A DNA stretch of 64,000 nucleotides from Burkholderia contaminans (GTDB taxonomy: Bacteria > Pseudomonadota > Gammaproteobacteria > Burkholderiales > Burkholderiaceae), in assembly GCF_029633825.1 (NCBI RefSeq), contig NZ_CP090640.1, positions 3,162,001 to 3,226,000 on the forward strand, in the 5' to 3' direction. Below are positions 30,496 through 40,656 of the stretch, piece by piece. The stretch's first letter is position 1, and every line of letters starts with the position of its first letter. Both the position numbers and the translations under genes were made by a program. A model generated the notes under the pieces. The model worked only from the letters and a program-made list of their open reading frames with translations. It ran no database searches and had not been told where the DNA came from.

Positions 30496-31395
30496 TCAGT
30501 GTTTGCGGGGAGCAGGCGCCGCCGGTGCGGCACCGCCCGTCGGGCTGCGCATGAAGCGGAAGAACTCGCTGTCGGGATCGACGACGATGATGTCGTTGCG
30601 CTTGAACGTGTTCCGGTAAGCCTGCAGGCTCGCGTAGAACTGGTAGAACTGCGGATCGCGGCCGAACGCGTCGGCGGCAATCGTGGCGGCCTTCGCGTCG
30701 CCCTCGCCCTTGATCGTCTGCGCGGACTTGTACGCGTTCGCAAGCACGGCCTGCTGTTCGCGTTCCGCGTCCGCCTTGATCTGTTCGACGTCAGCCGCGC
30801 CTTGTGCACGCACCTGCGCCGCCTGATCGCGCAGCGCGCCGATCATCCGCTGATAGACGGCATCGGTCTGCGCGGCGGGCAAGTCGACGCGCGTCAGCTG
30901 GACGTCGATCACGTCGACGCCGAAACCGGACGCCTTCGCCTTCACTTCGTCACGTGCCGCCTCGGCGATCGCACGCTGGCCGCCGAGCGCGTCGTCGAGC
31001 GCGCGCTTGCCGAACGCGTCACCGAGTGCGCTCTTCAGCGCGCCGGCGAGACGATCGCCGGCTGCCGACGGGTCACCGCCCGTCGCCGTGAAATACTTCA
31101 TCGGATCGCTGATCCGGTACTTCACCGCGTAGGCGACGAGCAAGTCGTGCTTGTCTTCGGTTGCCAGTTGCAGCTGATCCGACGATTCGAGCGATTGCAG
31201 GCGCGTGTCGATCAGCGTGGCCGTCTGCAGCGGCGGCGGCAATTTGAAATGGATACCGGGGCCCGCGAGTTCGGGCTGCGCGCCATCACGCCCCGACAGC
31301 ACGGCCGCATGGCGCGGATCGACGGTAAGGACTGTCGACGATGCCGCGAAGGCAACGATCACGATTGCGACGACGAGCGCAATGATTCGGTTCAT
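30496..31395 (-). CDS. hflC: FtsH modulator HflC
   Basis: 299 aa SPFH/band-7 protein with one N-terminal membrane anchor (about 4-22) and a periplasmic band-7 domain. With HflK it forms the cage around FtsH protease. It lies 15 bases after hflK and starts with MNRIIALVVAIVIVAFAASS. Confidence 0.95.
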   Translation of the reverse strand: MNRIIALVVAIVIVAFAASSTVLTVDPRHAAVLSGRDGAQPELAGPGIHFKLPPPLQTATLIDTRLQSLESSDQLQLATEDKHDLLVAYAVKYRISDPMKYFTATGGDPSAAGDRLAGALKSALGDAFGKRALDDALGGQRAIAEAARDEVKAKASGFGVDVIDVQLTRVDLPAAQTDAVYQRMIGALRDQAAQVRAQGAADVEQIKADAEREQQAVLANAYKSAQTIKGEGDAKAATIAADAFGRDPQFYQFYASLQAYRNTFKRNDIIVVDPDSEFFRFMRSPTGGAAPAAPAPRKH

Positions 31396-31410
31396 GTTCT
31401 GCGCTCCCCG

Positions 31411-32736
31411 TTACTTCAGATCGTCTTCGCGCGACCGGCTGCGAAAGGCCTCGCGCGACCGCAGCACGTCGGTGCCCGACGCCGCGCTCGCTGGTGCCGC
31501 TGCAGCCGGCGCGACCGCCGCCGGTGCCGACGCCGCATCGGGCGCGGATGCGCCCGTGGACGCCGAGGCGTTTTGTCGCCCCTGCTCGACGAGCTTGTCG
31601 AGCGGCAGATAGACGACGCTGTTGCCGCCCTTGTTGCCGACGAATACCTTCGTCGAATTCGAATAGATTTCCTGCATCGTCTCGAGATACATCCGCTCGC
31701 GGATCACCGCGGGCGCCTTCGAGTACTGCGCATAGACCTGCTTGAAGCGGTCGGCATCGCCTTCGGCTTGCGTGACCACGCGATCGGCATACGCCTTCGC
31801 TTCGTCGACGAGCTTCGCCGCATCGCCCTGCGCCTTCGGCAGCAGGTCGTTTGCATACGTCTGCGCGGCGCGCTTCGCGGCCTCGCGCTCGTCGCGCGCC
31901 TTCGCGACTTCACCGTACGCGGCCTGCGTCTGCTCGGGCGCTGCAACGCTCTGCATCGTGACGGCCGTCACCTCGAGCCCCGACTGGTAGCGATCGAGGT
32001 CGCGCTGGATCGCGGCGGAGAGCTGCTCGCGCAGTGCGTCGCGGTCCTGGTTCAGCACGTCGGCGGCGCTACGCGTGCCGACGATCGCACGTACCGCAGC
32101 CTGGGCGGCCTGCGAGACGCTGCGCTCGGGGTCGACACTGCGGAACAGGTAATCGGTCGCGGAACGGATGCGGTACTGGACGATGAAGCGCACGTCGACG
32201 ATATCGGCGTCGCGCGTCAGCATCGCCGCTTCCTTCACGTTCGCGAGACGCACGACGTTGTTGCGGCCGATTTCGATCGAGCGGACCTGCGACGTATCGA
32301 CGATCTCGTGCGACGCGAACGGATACGGCGCGCGCCAGTGCACGCCCTGGCCGACCGTGCCCGACAGCTTGCCGAGCTGCAGCACGACGCCCGTCTGCCC
32401 TTCCTGCACGACGAACAGCCCGCTGCCCGCGTAGACCGCGACCAGCACGCCGATCACGATGCCCACGCCGACGCGCGCGGCACGCCCGTTGTCAGGACGG
32501 AAGCCGTTGCCGCCCTTGCCGCCGAACAGGCCGTTCAGGCGCCGGTTGAAGTTGCGCCACATCTCGTCGAGATCGGGCGGACCATCGCCGTCGCCGCCTT
32601 GCGGCCGCTTCGATTCGTTCGGGCGGGGACGGGATCCGTCTTTGCCATTGCCTTCGCCGCGTCCCCAGCGGGGATCGTTGATCGACAGCAAGGCGCGCAT
32701 CCGCCGCCAGGTACTCCGCTCGTTGTATTCGTTCAC
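31411..32736 (-). CDS. hflK: FtsH modulator HflK
   Basis: 441 aa. A Gly/Asp-rich cytoplasmic N-terminus (NDPRWGRGEGNGKDGSRP), one transmembrane segment at about 95-115 (VGVGIVIGVLVAVYAGSGLF), then the SPFH domain and an Ala/Pro-rich C-terminal tail. Partner of HflC, directly downstream. Confidence 0.95.
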   Translation of the reverse strand: MNEYNERSTWRRMRALLSINDPRWGRGEGNGKDGSRPRPNESKRPQGGDGDGPPDLDEMWRNFNRRLNGLFGGKGGNGFRPDNGRAARVGVGIVIGVLVAVYAGSGLFVVQEGQTGVVLQLGKLSGTVGQGVHWRAPYPFASHEIVDTSQVRSIEIGRNNVVRLANVKEAAMLTRDADIVDVRFIVQYRIRSATDYLFRSVDPERSVSQAAQAAVRAIVGTRSAADVLNQDRDALREQLSAAIQRDLDRYQSGLEVTAVTMQSVAAPEQTQAAYGEVAKARDEREAAKRAAQTYANDLLPKAQGDAAKLVDEAKAYADRVVTQAEGDADRFKQVYAQYSKAPAVIRERMYLETMQEIYSNSTKVFVGNKGGNSVVYLPLDKLVEQGRQNASASTGASAPDAASAPAAVAPAAAAPASAASGTDVLRSREAFRSRSREDDLK

Positions 32737-32783
32737 CAGAGTTTGTTCACCAGATTAGACGCCGGCGAACCGGCCGGGACCGG

Positions 32784-33974
32784 TTAGCGCCCGTGTTCGG
32801 AAATCGTGTGGTCTTCGTGTGGTTCAGCGGGCGCGCCGTCGAGCGCGCCGTTGGGTAACGTCGCGCTGGAAAGGTGTTCCGCGGAGGCGATTTCGGCGAT
32901 GGCGGCACGCAACGTATCAAGACCCTGACCGGTGCGCGCGCTCAAAAAGACGCGCGAAATATTACCATACTCGTCCCGCTCGACCGCGTCGCCGCGGGCC
33001 GCCAGCTCAGGCACGGCGTCGATCTTGTTGAACACCAGCACCTGACGGATCGTGTCCGCGCCGATCTCGTGCAGCACGCCGTTGACCTGCTCGATCTGTT
33101 CAAGCCTGACCGCGCTCGACGCATCGACCACGTGCAGCAGCAGATCCGCGTGGATCGTTTCCTCGAGGGTCGCGCGGAATGCGGCGACCAGCTGGTGAGG
33201 CAACTCGCGGATGAACCCGACCGTATCCGACACGACGATCTGGCCGACCTCGTCGCCGAGGTACACGCGCCGCGACGTCGTATCGAGCGTGGCGAACAGC
33301 TGGTCGGCCGCATAGGCCTGCGCCTTCGTCAGCGCGTTGAACAGCGTCGACTTGCCCGCGTTCGTATAGCCGACGAGCGACACCGACATCGTGCCGCTGC
33401 GCGCGCGCTGGCGGCGTTGCGTGCTGTGTTGCCGGCGCAACCGGTCGAGCCGCGACTTCAGCATCTTGATGCGTTCGCCGATCAGCCGGCGGTCGGTTTC
33501 GAGCTGGGTTTCACCGGGGCCGCGCAGGCCGATACCACCCTTCTGCCGCTCAAGGTGGGTCCACGCGCGAATGAGCCGCGTCGACAGGTACTGAAGCTGC
33601 GCGAGCTCGACCTGCAGCTTGCCTTCGTGGCTGCGGGCACGCTGTGCAAAGATGTCGAGGATGAGACTGGTGCGATCGACCACGCGCCTGTTAAGTGCCT
33701 GCTCCAGATTACGTTGCTGGGCGGGCGCCAACGCGTGGTTGAAGATGACGATTTCGACGTTGTGCGCGTCGCAGGCGAGCCGGAGTTCTTCGGCTTTGCC
33801 GCTGCCGATGAACATCTTGGCATCGGGACTGGAGCGACGACCCGTGAGGGTGACTGCGGGACGGGCCCCCGCGCTGGAGGCGAGAAGACTGAGTTCTTCG
33901 AGACTGGCTTCGAAATCGGTCTTGCCGAAATCGATGCCGACGAGCGCTGCGTTGATCAAATTTTCAGGTGTCAA
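32784..33974 (-). CDS. hflX: Ribosome-associated GTPase HflX
   Basis: 396 aa. An N-terminal HflX domain (GSGKAEELRLACDAHNVEIV), a coiled-coil region and a GTPase domain with G1 GYTNAGKSTLFNAL, G3 DTVGF and G4 FNKID. Splits stalled 70S ribosomes after stress. Conserved hfq-hflX-hflK-hflC order. Confidence 0.95.
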   Translation of the reverse strand: MTPENLINAALVGIDFGKTDFEASLEELSLLASSAGARPAVTLTGRRSSPDAKMFIGSGKAEELRLACDAHNVEIVIFNHALAPAQQRNLEQALNRRVVDRTSLILDIFAQRARSHEGKLQVELAQLQYLSTRLIRAWTHLERQKGGIGLRGPGETQLETDRRLIGERIKMLKSRLDRLRRQHSTQRRQRARSGTMSVSLVGYTNAGKSTLFNALTKAQAYAADQLFATLDTTSRRVYLGDEVGQIVVSDTVGFIRELPHQLVAAFRATLEETIHADLLLHVVDASSAVRLEQIEQVNGVLHEIGADTIRQVLVFNKIDAVPELAARGDAVERDEYGNISRVFLSARTGQGLDTLRAAIAEIASAEHLSSATLPNGALDGAPAEPHEDHTISEHGR

Positions 33975-34031
33975 GATAAGGCGGCTGGCATCGGTCGCTC
34001 GCGGCGACCGGATGCCGGCCGCTGCGATAGG

Positions 34032-34271
34032 TTAGGACGAGGCTTCCGCGTCCGGGTGGAAATTCACCGGGCGCGCCGGCACGACCGTCGAGATGGCGTG
34101 CTTGTACACCATCTGGGTCACCGTATTACGGAGCAACACGACGTACTGGTCGAACGATTCAATGTTCCCTTGAAGCTTGATGCCATTGACGAGGTAGATC
34201 GAAACGGGAACGTGCTCTTTGCGCAGTGCGTTCAAAAACGGGTCTTGTAACAATTGCCCTTTGTTGCTCAT
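34032..34271 (-). CDS. hfq: RNA chaperone Hfq
   Basis: 79 aa Sm-like hexamer subunit that pairs small RNAs with mRNAs. Sm1 ([25 protein letters not shown]) and Sm2 ([10 protein letters not shown]) are intact, and Gln9 and the YKHA motif mark the proximal face. The start at 34271 ([11 protein letters not shown]) has GGAG upstream; its C-terminal tail is short. A candidate -10 (TATAGT on the minus strand, near 34344-34349) lies upstream. Confidence 0.97.
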
Positions 34272-34425
34272 GGCGTACTCCATCTTTTTTTGCAGGTTGA
34301 TCTGGACTGGCGGCGAAGAAAAAGAGATCCGGCGCCAATCGCTACACTATAGCCGATTTTAACTGGCCCGCCCGGGGCGTAGGCCTTGCGGCCAACCCCT
34401 TGCGTGACGCGTGTAACAGACGTCT

Positions 34426-35763
34426 TCAGCTCTTGTCCGCGTACGGGTTGTTCGACGAACGGAACTCTATGCGCAATGGAGTCCCTGTCAGTGAGAAAGT
34501 TTCGCGGAACCGGTTTTCCAGGTAACGCTTGTACGTTTCCGTCACGGCGTCGAGCGCGTTACCGTGGATGACGATGATCGGCGGATTCTGGCCGCCCTGG
34601 TGCGCGTAGCGCAGCTTCGGACGCACCGGGCCGCGACGGCGCGGCTGCTGGAACTCGACCGCCTCGATCAGCGCGCGCGTGAGCTTCGGCGTCGGCAGCT
34701 TCGCCATCGCCGCCGCGTACGCGTCGTCGACCGAGCGCATCAGCGTACCGATGCCGGTCTTCTTCGTGGCCGAAATGAAATGCGATTTCGCGAAGTCGAG
34801 GAATTTCAGCTTGCGGGTCAAATCCGCTTTCGCGCGATCGCGCGCATGCTCGTCAAGGCCGTCCCACTTGTTGACGCCGATCACGAGCGCGCGGCCCTGC
34901 TCGACGACGAAGCCGGCGATGTGCGCGTCCTGGTCGGAAATGTCCTGCTGCGCATCCAGCAGAAGAATGACGACGTTCGCGTCGGAGATCGACTGCAGCG
35001 TCTTCACGACCGAAAATTTCTCGATCGCTTCGAATACCTTGCCGCGGCGGCGCAGGCCGGCCGTGTCGATCAGCGTGTATTTCTTGCCGTTACGCTCGAA
35101 GTCGACATAGATCGAATCGCGCGTCGTACCCGGCATGTCGAACGCGATCACGCGATCCTCGCCGATCAGCGCGTTCACGAGCGTCGACTTGCCGACGTTC
35201 GGACGGCCGACGATCGCGATCTTGATGCCGCGCGAAGGATCGTTCTCGTCCTCTTCCTCCGGACGGTCCGCATACGCGACGTCTAGCGCCTCGTTGATCA
35301 TGTCGGTGACGCCGTCACCGTGCGCAGCCGAAATCGCACGCGGATCGCCGAGCCCGAGCTCGTAGAAGTCCGTCGCGACCGCCGTGTACTTCATCCCCTC
35401 GGCCTTGTTGACGACGAGGAAGATCGGCCGGCCGGTCTTGCGCAGGTAGTCGGCGATCGACTTGTCCTGCGGCGCGAGCCCGTTACGGCCGTCGACGATG
35501 AACACGACGACGTCGGCTTCCTCGACGGCCTGCCGCGTCTGGCGTGCCATCTCGTGCAGGATGCCGTCCTTCGCGACGGGCTCGAAGCCGCCGGTATCGA
35601 CGACCAGGTACGGCCGCTCGCCGACGCGCCCTTCGCCGTAATGGCGATCGCGCGTCAGGCCCGGCAAGTCGGCGACCAGCGCATCGCGCGAGCGCGTGAG
35701 CCGGTTGAACAGCGTGGATTTCCCCACATTGGGGCGCCCAACGAGGGCAATGACCGGTTTCAT
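34426..35763 (-). CDS. der: Ribosome-assembly GTPase Der (EngA)
   Basis: 445 aa with two tandem GTPase domains, each with [10 protein letters not shown] (about residues 8 and 187), NKAEG and NKWDG G4 motifs, and a C-terminal KH-like domain. Acts in 50S subunit maturation. Its 5' leader carries a strong stem-loop (35785-35809). Confidence 0.97.
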   Translation of the reverse strand: MKPVIALVGRPNVGKSTLFNRLTRSRDALVADLPGLTRDRHYGEGRVGERPYLVVDTGGFEPVAKDGILHEMARQTRQAVEEADVVVFIVDGRNGLAPQDKSIADYLRKTGRPIFLVVNKAEGMKYTAVATDFYELGLGDPRAISAAHGDGVTDMINEALDVAYADRPEEEDENDPSRGIKIAIVGRPNVGKSTLVNALIGEDRVIAFDMPGTTRDSIYVDFERNGKKYTLIDTAGLRRRGKVFEAIEKFSVVKTLQSISDANVVILLLDAQQDISDQDAHIAGFVVEQGRALVIGVNKWDGLDEHARDRAKADLTRKLKFLDFAKSHFISATKKTGIGTLMRSVDDAYAAAMAKLPTPKLTRALIEAVEFQQPRRRGPVRPKLRYAHQGGQNPPIIVIHGNALDAVTETYKRYLENRFRETFSLTGTPLRIEFRSSNNPYADKS

Positions 35764-35784
35764 CTGTGTTTTCTACGGTGAAGC

Positions 35785-35995
35785 GCAGCAGCGGGAGGCC
35801 CGCTGCTGCGGGCGGCTGCGCTGAATGAAAATATCACGAATTCGCGCCGCGCCGGATGCGCGCGCCTGGCGCGCGTTGCGCGCCGTCGTCTTTCGTCTCG
35901 AACTGCCTTTCAAATACCGAGCGGCCGGGAGCACCGGCCGCCTTCAAGTCGCGCGGCCGCGGCGCGCGGGACAAGCCCGTCGCGCCACGGCCGCG
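35785..35995 (-). repeat. Three inverted repeats in the bamB-der interval
   Basis: An 11-base perfect stem with a 3-base loop (35785-35795, 35799-35809) ends 21 bases before the der start. An 8-base stem (35921-35928, 35934-35941) and an imperfect GC-rich stem (about 35949-35995) precede it. None has a T-run, so ordinary termination is doubtful; they may stabilise RNA or attenuate der. Confidence 0.6.
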
Positions 35996-36010
35996 CATGT
36001 TTCCTGCGCG

Positions 36011-37156
36011 TCAGCGCGGACGGAATCCGTACAGGCCGCCGTCCTTCGTCTGCACGACGAGCGTGTTGCCCGCGAGGACCGGCGCCGCCGTAATCGCACT
36101 GCCGTCGGTCTTCATCCGTGCGATGAAGCTGCCGTCTTCGCGGGACAGGAAGTGCACGAAGCCCTTGTAATCGCCCAACACGACCGCGTGCCCGAGCAGA
36201 TACGGCACGCCGACGTCACGGCTCTTGAGCTTGTCGTTACGCCACAGCTGGTTGCCCGACGCAGCGTCGTACGCAGTCACGACCGACCAGTCGTCGCCGC
36301 CGGCGACCACCGAATCGTCCTGCGCGAGACCGCTGCGGCTCGAGAACGCCTTTTCCCACAGCGGGCGGCCCGAGTTCGCATCGAAGCAGCCAAGCTGACC
36401 CTGGAACGTCACCGCGCAGGCTTCCGCGCCCACGAGCGTCGGCGGACCGCTGACGTCGTTGATGCGCTCGACTTCGGTCACACCCTTCGGGAACGACACC
36501 GGGGTCTGCCAGAACGGCTCGCCCGTCTGCAGGTTGATCGCGACCAGCCCGCCGCCCGGGAAGCCCGCCAGCACAGCCGCGTCACCCGCGAACGTCATGC
36601 CGGCCGACACGCGCAGGTTCAGCGGCACCGCGCGGTTGCGGTAGTTCCACTTCTGTTCGCCCGTCTGCGCGTTGAACGCGATCACCTGGCCGTCGATCGT
36701 GCGGACGACCACGAGGCCGTTGCCGACGAGCGGCGGCGAGAAGATCTCGCCCTGCACGCTGGTCTTCCACAGTTGCTTGCCATCCGGGCCCAGCACGAAC
36801 ACGCCGCCCTTCAGCGCGCCGACCGCGGTCAGGTTGCCGTCACTGCCGACACCGGCCGACAGGTCGGAGCCGACCTTCGCGCGCCAGAGCGTCTGGCCCG
36901 TCTTCGCGTCGATCTTCTCGACCGAACCGTTCTCGCCCGCTGCGTAGACGGCGTCGCCCACGGCCACCGGCGAGAACAGGTAGCGCCCGCCCTTGCCGAC
37001 GCTCGCCTTCCAGACCTGTTGCACGTCCATCACGGGCTTGAACTCGGTGAGCGGCGTCGGCACGCGGCGCGCGTCCTTCGACGACGAGCAGGCCGCCAGT
37101 GCGAGGACAGCCGCCGCGCAGGCAACGGGCACAGCGTAACGTTTCAGCAAATTCAT
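36011..37156 (-). CDS. bamB: Outer membrane assembly lipoprotein BamB
   Basis: 381 aa lipoprotein with lipobox LAAC (Cys23) and an eight-bladed PQQ-type beta-propeller (repeats such as DAKTGQTLWRAKVG, NAQTGEQKWNYR, DAASGNQLWRND). Accessory subunit of the BAM complex; the essential BamD is also in this window. Directly downstream of the YfgM-like gene, as in many bacteria. Confidence 0.95.
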   Translation of the reverse strand: MNLLKRYAVPVACAAAVLALAACSSSKDARRVPTPLTEFKPVMDVQQVWKASVGKGGRYLFSPVAVGDAVYAAGENGSVEKIDAKTGQTLWRAKVGSDLSAGVGSDGNLTAVGALKGGVFVLGPDGKQLWKTSVQGEIFSPPLVGNGLVVVRTIDGQVIAFNAQTGEQKWNYRNRAVPLNLRVSAGMTFAGDAAVLAGFPGGGLVAINLQTGEPFWQTPVSFPKGVTEVERINDVSGPPTLVGAEACAVTFQGQLGCFDANSGRPLWEKAFSSRSGLAQDDSVVAGGDDWSVVTAYDAASGNQLWRNDKLKSRDVGVPYLLGHAVVLGDYKGFVHFLSREDGSFIARMKTDGSAITAAPVLAGNTLVVQTKDGGLYGFRPR

Positions 37157-37197
37157 CGGTTAGCGAAGCAGAGTTAAGAGGTTGAGGGGACCGGGGT

Positions 37198-37827
37198 TCA
37201 GCCGCCAAGCGCGTCCAGCTTGAACTGCACGAGCTGACGCGCGGACTGGTCGTCCTTCGACAGGCCGTCGAGCGCGAGCTTGTAAGCCGCACGCGCATCG
37301 TCGGTCTTGCCTTGCGCGGCAAGCAGATCGCCGCGGCGATCGGCCACGAGGCCCTTGAATGCATCGACCGGCGTACCCGACAGCAGCGCGAGGCCCGCAT
37401 CGTACGCTTTCTCGTCGAGCAGCAGCGACGCGAGACGCAGCTTCGCGATCTGCTTGTACTCGTCGTCCTTGGCGTGATCGACGGCCCATTGCAACTGCGC
37501 CTTCGCACCGGCCGAGTCGCCGGCTGCGTACAGCGTCTTCGCAGCGGAGAGTGCAGTCATCTGCGCATAGGGCGTGCTGCCGAACTTGTCTTCCATGTCG
37601 GCGGCGGCACGAGCGATCGTCGCCTTGTCGTTCGCGGCGGCGGCCTTCTGGACCTGTTCGTACAGCCCGGACGCCTCGGCAGCCTGACGGCGCTGCCAGT
37701 AGTTCCAGCCGTTGAAACCAGCCGCGACGACGAGCGCCGCGAGCACGATCCACGTGGTGAGGTTGCCCCAGCGGGCCCACCACGCCTTGACACTTTCAAT
37801 CGATTCTTGTTCGTCGTGATAACTCAT
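37198..37827 (-). CDS. YfgM-family TPR membrane protein
   Basis: 209 aa. A short cytoplasmic N-terminus, one transmembrane segment at about 21-39 (LTTWIVLAALVVAAGFNGW) and a periplasmic tetratricopeptide domain. YfgM of E. coli works with the periplasmic chaperone network at SecYEG; the position between hisS and bamB matches yfgM. Confidence 0.9.
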   Translation of the reverse strand: MSYHDEQESIESVKAWWARWGNLTTWIVLAALVVAAGFNGWNYWQRRQAAEASGLYEQVQKAAAANDKATIARAAADMEDKFGSTPYAQMTALSAAKTLYAAGDSAGAKAQLQWAVDHAKDDEYKQIAKLRLASLLLDEKAYDAGLALLSGTPVDAFKGLVADRRGDLLAAQGKTDDARAAYKLALDGLSKDDQSARQLVQFKLDALGG

Positions 37828-37882
37828 CGGCGAGCGATTCCTTCCTGTTCAGGCTTTTCTTGTCGAGCGGATGCCAGCGCGA

Positions 37883-39223
37883 TCAGTCGTCGCCGTCTTC
37901 GGCGGATGCAACCATCGCATTGATTAGGAATTCGGTCAAGCCTTCGACCGGTACGGTCTGCTGAACGTTCTTTTCCCCATCTCCGCCCGCACCGCGCAGC
38001 GCTTTCACGCCCACCGTGCCGTTTGCAACCTCTTCTTCACCGAAGATCACCGCGAACGCGGCGCCGCTTGCGTCGGCCCGTTTCATCTGCGACTTGAAGC
38101 TCGCCGGCGCGCCGTCGGCACTGCAGTGGAAGATCACGTCGAGGCCCGTGTCGCGCAGGCGCTCGGCCGCAATGAACGCCTGTTCACGCGCGGTCTCGCC
38201 CTGGTGCACGACGTACACGTCGACGCCCTCCTGCTCGGGCGCGAGATCCTCTTCCTTCAGCAGTTCGAGGATCCGCTCGATGCCCATCGCCCAGCCGCAT
38301 GCGGCGGTCGGCTTGCCGCCGAGCTGCTCGATCAGTGGATCGTAGCGGCCGCCGGCTGCGACCGTGCCCTGCGCGCCGAGCTTGTCGGTCACCCACTCGA
38401 ACACGGTCAGGTTGTAGTAGTCCAGACCACGCACGAGACGCGGGTTGATCTTGAACGGAATGTTGTTCGCGAGCAGCAGGCGCTGCAGCCCTTCGAAGTG
38501 CGCGCGCGACTCGTCGCCGAGGAAGTCGATCAGCTTCGGCGCGTTCTGCGCGATTTCCTGCAGCGCGGGGTTCTTCGTGTCGAGCACGCGCAGCGGGTTC
38601 GTATACAGGCGGCGCTTCGCATCCTCGTCGAGCACGTCGGCGAACTGCTCGAGGTACTTGATCAGTTCGACGCGATGCGCGGCACGCTCTTCGGCAAGGC
38701 CGAGCGAGTTGATCTCGAGCTTGATGCCGGTCAGGCCGAGGTCGTCCCACAGGCGCTGGCACATCATGATGATCTCGGCATCCGCATCAGGGCCCGCGAA
38801 GCCGAGCGCCTCGACGCCGACCTGGTGGAACTGGCGATAGCGGCCACGCTGCGGACGCTCGTGACGGAACATCGGGCCGATGTACCACAGGCGCTTCGGG
38901 CCGTCGTACAGCATGTTGTGCTCGATCGACGCGCGCACGACGGCCGCGGTATTTTCCGGGCGCATCGTCAGGTTCTCGCCGTTCAGCGCGTCGGTGAAGC
39001 TGTACATCTCTTTTTCGACGATGTCGGTGACCTCACCGATGCCGCGCGTGAAGAGCTGCGTGTGCTCGACGATCGGCGTGCGGATGTTCTGGTAACCGTA
39101 TGCGCGCAGCAGCGATTTCACCGTAGCTTCGAAGAACTCCCAAAGGCCGGCATCCTGCGGAAGGATGTCGTTCATGCCCTTGACGCCGGTGAGCTTCTCG
39201 ATCTTGCGTTTTTGTTCAGTCAT
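37883..39223 (-). CDS. hisS: Histidyl-tRNA synthetase
   Basis: 446 aa class II synthetase. Motif 1 ([16 protein letters not shown]), motif 2 ([17 protein letters not shown]), the histidine-specific [15 protein letters not shown] and motif 3 ([10 protein letters not shown]) are present, followed by the anticodon-binding domain. Downstream of ispG. Confidence 0.97.
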   Translation of the reverse strand: MTEQKRKIEKLTGVKGMNDILPQDAGLWEFFEATVKSLLRAYGYQNIRTPIVEHTQLFTRGIGEVTDIVEKEMYSFTDALNGENLTMRPENTAAVVRASIEHNMLYDGPKRLWYIGPMFRHERPQRGRYRQFHQVGVEALGFAGPDADAEIIMMCQRLWDDLGLTGIKLEINSLGLAEERAAHRVELIKYLEQFADVLDEDAKRRLYTNPLRVLDTKNPALQEIAQNAPKLIDFLGDESRAHFEGLQRLLLANNIPFKINPRLVRGLDYYNLTVFEWVTDKLGAQGTVAAGGRYDPLIEQLGGKPTAACGWAMGIERILELLKEEDLAPEQEGVDVYVVHQGETAREQAFIAAERLRDTGLDVIFHCSADGAPASFKSQMKRADASGAAFAVIFGEEEVANGTVGVKALRGAGGDGEKNVQQTVPVEGLTEFLINAMVASAEDGDD

Positions 39224-39239
39224 CGTGTGTGTGGACGAA

Positions 39240-40556
39240 TTAGTTCGTGGCCTCAGCGCGGCCGTAGTTGCGTTCGACGTAGTCGCTGACGATCTGCTGG
39301 AATTCCTCGGCGATCCGCTCGCCGCGCAGCGTCTTGACCTTCTCGCCGTCGATGAAGACAGGCGCGGCCGGGTTCTCGCCCGAGCCCGGCAGGCTGATGC
39401 CGATGTTCGCGTGCTTCGATTCGCCCGGGCCGTTGACGATGCAGCCCATCACCGCGACGTTCATTTTCTCGACGCCCGGATACGCCTTGCGCCAGACCGG
39501 CATCTGTTCGCGCAGGTAGGTCTGGATCTGCATCGCGAGTTCCTGGAACAGCGTGCTCGTCGTACGGCCGCAGCCCGGGCACGCGATCACCATCGGTGCG
39601 AACGAACGCAGGCCCATCGTCTGCAGGATTTCCTGGCCGACGATCACCTCACCCGTGCGCGACGCGCCCGGTTCCGGCGTCAGCGAGATGCGGATCGTGT
39701 CGCCGATCCCTTCCTGCAGCAGCACGCCGAGTGCAGCCGTCGACGCGACGATGCCCTTCGAGCCCATGCCGGCCTCGGTCAGCCCAAGGTGCAGCGCGAA
39801 GCCGCAGCGGCGGCTGAGTTCGCGGTACACGGCGATCAGGTCCTGCACGCCGCTGACCTTGCACGACAGAATGATGCGGTCGCGGCCGAGGCCCAGTTCG
39901 ACCGCACGCTCGGCCGAGCCGATCGCCGACTGGATCAGCGCCTCGTACATCACGCTCTGCGCATCCCACGGCTGCGCACGCGCACCGTTCTCGTCCATCA
40001 TGCGCGCGAGCAGGTCCTGGTCGAGACTGCCCCAGTTCACGCCGATCCGCACCGGCTTGTCGTACTTGGCCGCGGCCTCGATCATCTGCGCGAACTGCGT
40101 ATCGCGCTTCGCACCCTGGCCGACGTTGCCCGGGTTGATCCGGTACTTCGACAGCGACTCGGCGCAGCCCGGGTAGTCACGCAGCAGCAGGTGGCCGTTG
40201 TAGTGGAAATCGCCGACGAGCGGCACGGTCACGCCCATGCGATCGAGCTGCTCGCGGATCGCCGGCACGGCGGCCGCGGCCTCGGGCGTGTTGACCGTGA
40301 TGCGCACCAGTTCGGAGCCCGCGTTCGCGAGTTCCTTGATCTGGATTGCCGTGCCGATCGCGTCGGCCGTGTCGGTATTCGTCATCGACTGCACGCGCAC
40401 CGGCGCGTCGCCGCCGATCGTCACGAGCTGCCCGCCCCAGCGGACATCCACCGCATGCGATACACGGCGCGGCTTGTGCCCGCCGAACACCGGCTCGGTT
40501 GAACAAATCTGACTGCTGCGTGGGGATTGAGCTTCGGATTGCATCGATAGATCCAT
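39240..40556 (-). CDS. ispG: 4-hydroxy-3-methylbut-2-enyl diphosphate synthase IspG
   Basis: Fe-S enzyme of the MEP isoprenoid pathway. A TIM-barrel N-terminus ([13 protein letters not shown]) is followed by the insertion typical of many Gram-negative IspG, and the 4Fe-4S cysteines lie in CPGCGRT and GCIVNGPGE. Two ATGs are possible, 40556 (438 aa) and 40544 (434 aa); neither has a clear ribosome binding site. Two hairpins stand directly upstream. Confidence 0.95.
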   Translation of the reverse strand: MDLSMQSEAQSPRSSQICSTEPVFGGHKPRRVSHAVDVRWGGQLVTIGGDAPVRVQSMTNTDTADAIGTAIQIKELANAGSELVRITVNTPEAAAAVPAIREQLDRMGVTVPLVGDFHYNGHLLLRDYPGCAESLSKYRINPGNVGQGAKRDTQFAQMIEAAAKYDKPVRIGVNWGSLDQDLLARMMDENGARAQPWDAQSVMYEALIQSAIGSAERAVELGLGRDRIILSCKVSGVQDLIAVYRELSRRCGFALHLGLTEAGMGSKGIVASTAALGVLLQEGIGDTIRISLTPEPGASRTGEVIVGQEILQTMGLRSFAPMVIACPGCGRTTSTLFQELAMQIQTYLREQMPVWRKAYPGVEKMNVAVMGCIVNGPGESKHANIGISLPGSGENPAAPVFIDGEKVKTLRGERIAEEFQQIVSDYVERNYGRAEATN

Positions 40557-40565
40557 TTACGCGGA

Positions 40566-40586
40566 ATGCGCCGCAACGCGGCGCAT
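40566..40586 (-). promoter_or_regulatory. Stem-loop immediately upstream of ispG
   Basis: Nine-base perfect inverted repeat (40566-40574, 40578-40586) with a 3-base loop, ending 10 bases before the ATG at 40556. It would cover the normal ribosome-binding region. Confidence 0.6.
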
Positions 40587-40592
40587 GAATTG

Positions 40593-40652
40593 AAAAAGCG
40601 CCGTGCCCTCACGGCCTGCCGATATCGACGACAGGCCTTCGCCACGGCGCTT
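40593..40652 (-). terminator. Long stem-loop with T-run between rodZ and ispG
   Basis: Outer arms of 10 bases (40596-40605 and 40643-40652) and inner arms of 6 bases (40613-40618 and 40632-40637). On the minus strand the structure is followed by a T-run (complement of 40593-40597), the form of an intrinsic terminator, only 4 bases after the rodZ stop. Confidence 0.75.
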
Positions 40653-40656
40653 GACG

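Noticed and set aside
30331..32787. 818-codon plus-strand frame opposite hflC and hflK
   Set aside because: Same reason: mirror of two well-supported genes, no start context or domains.
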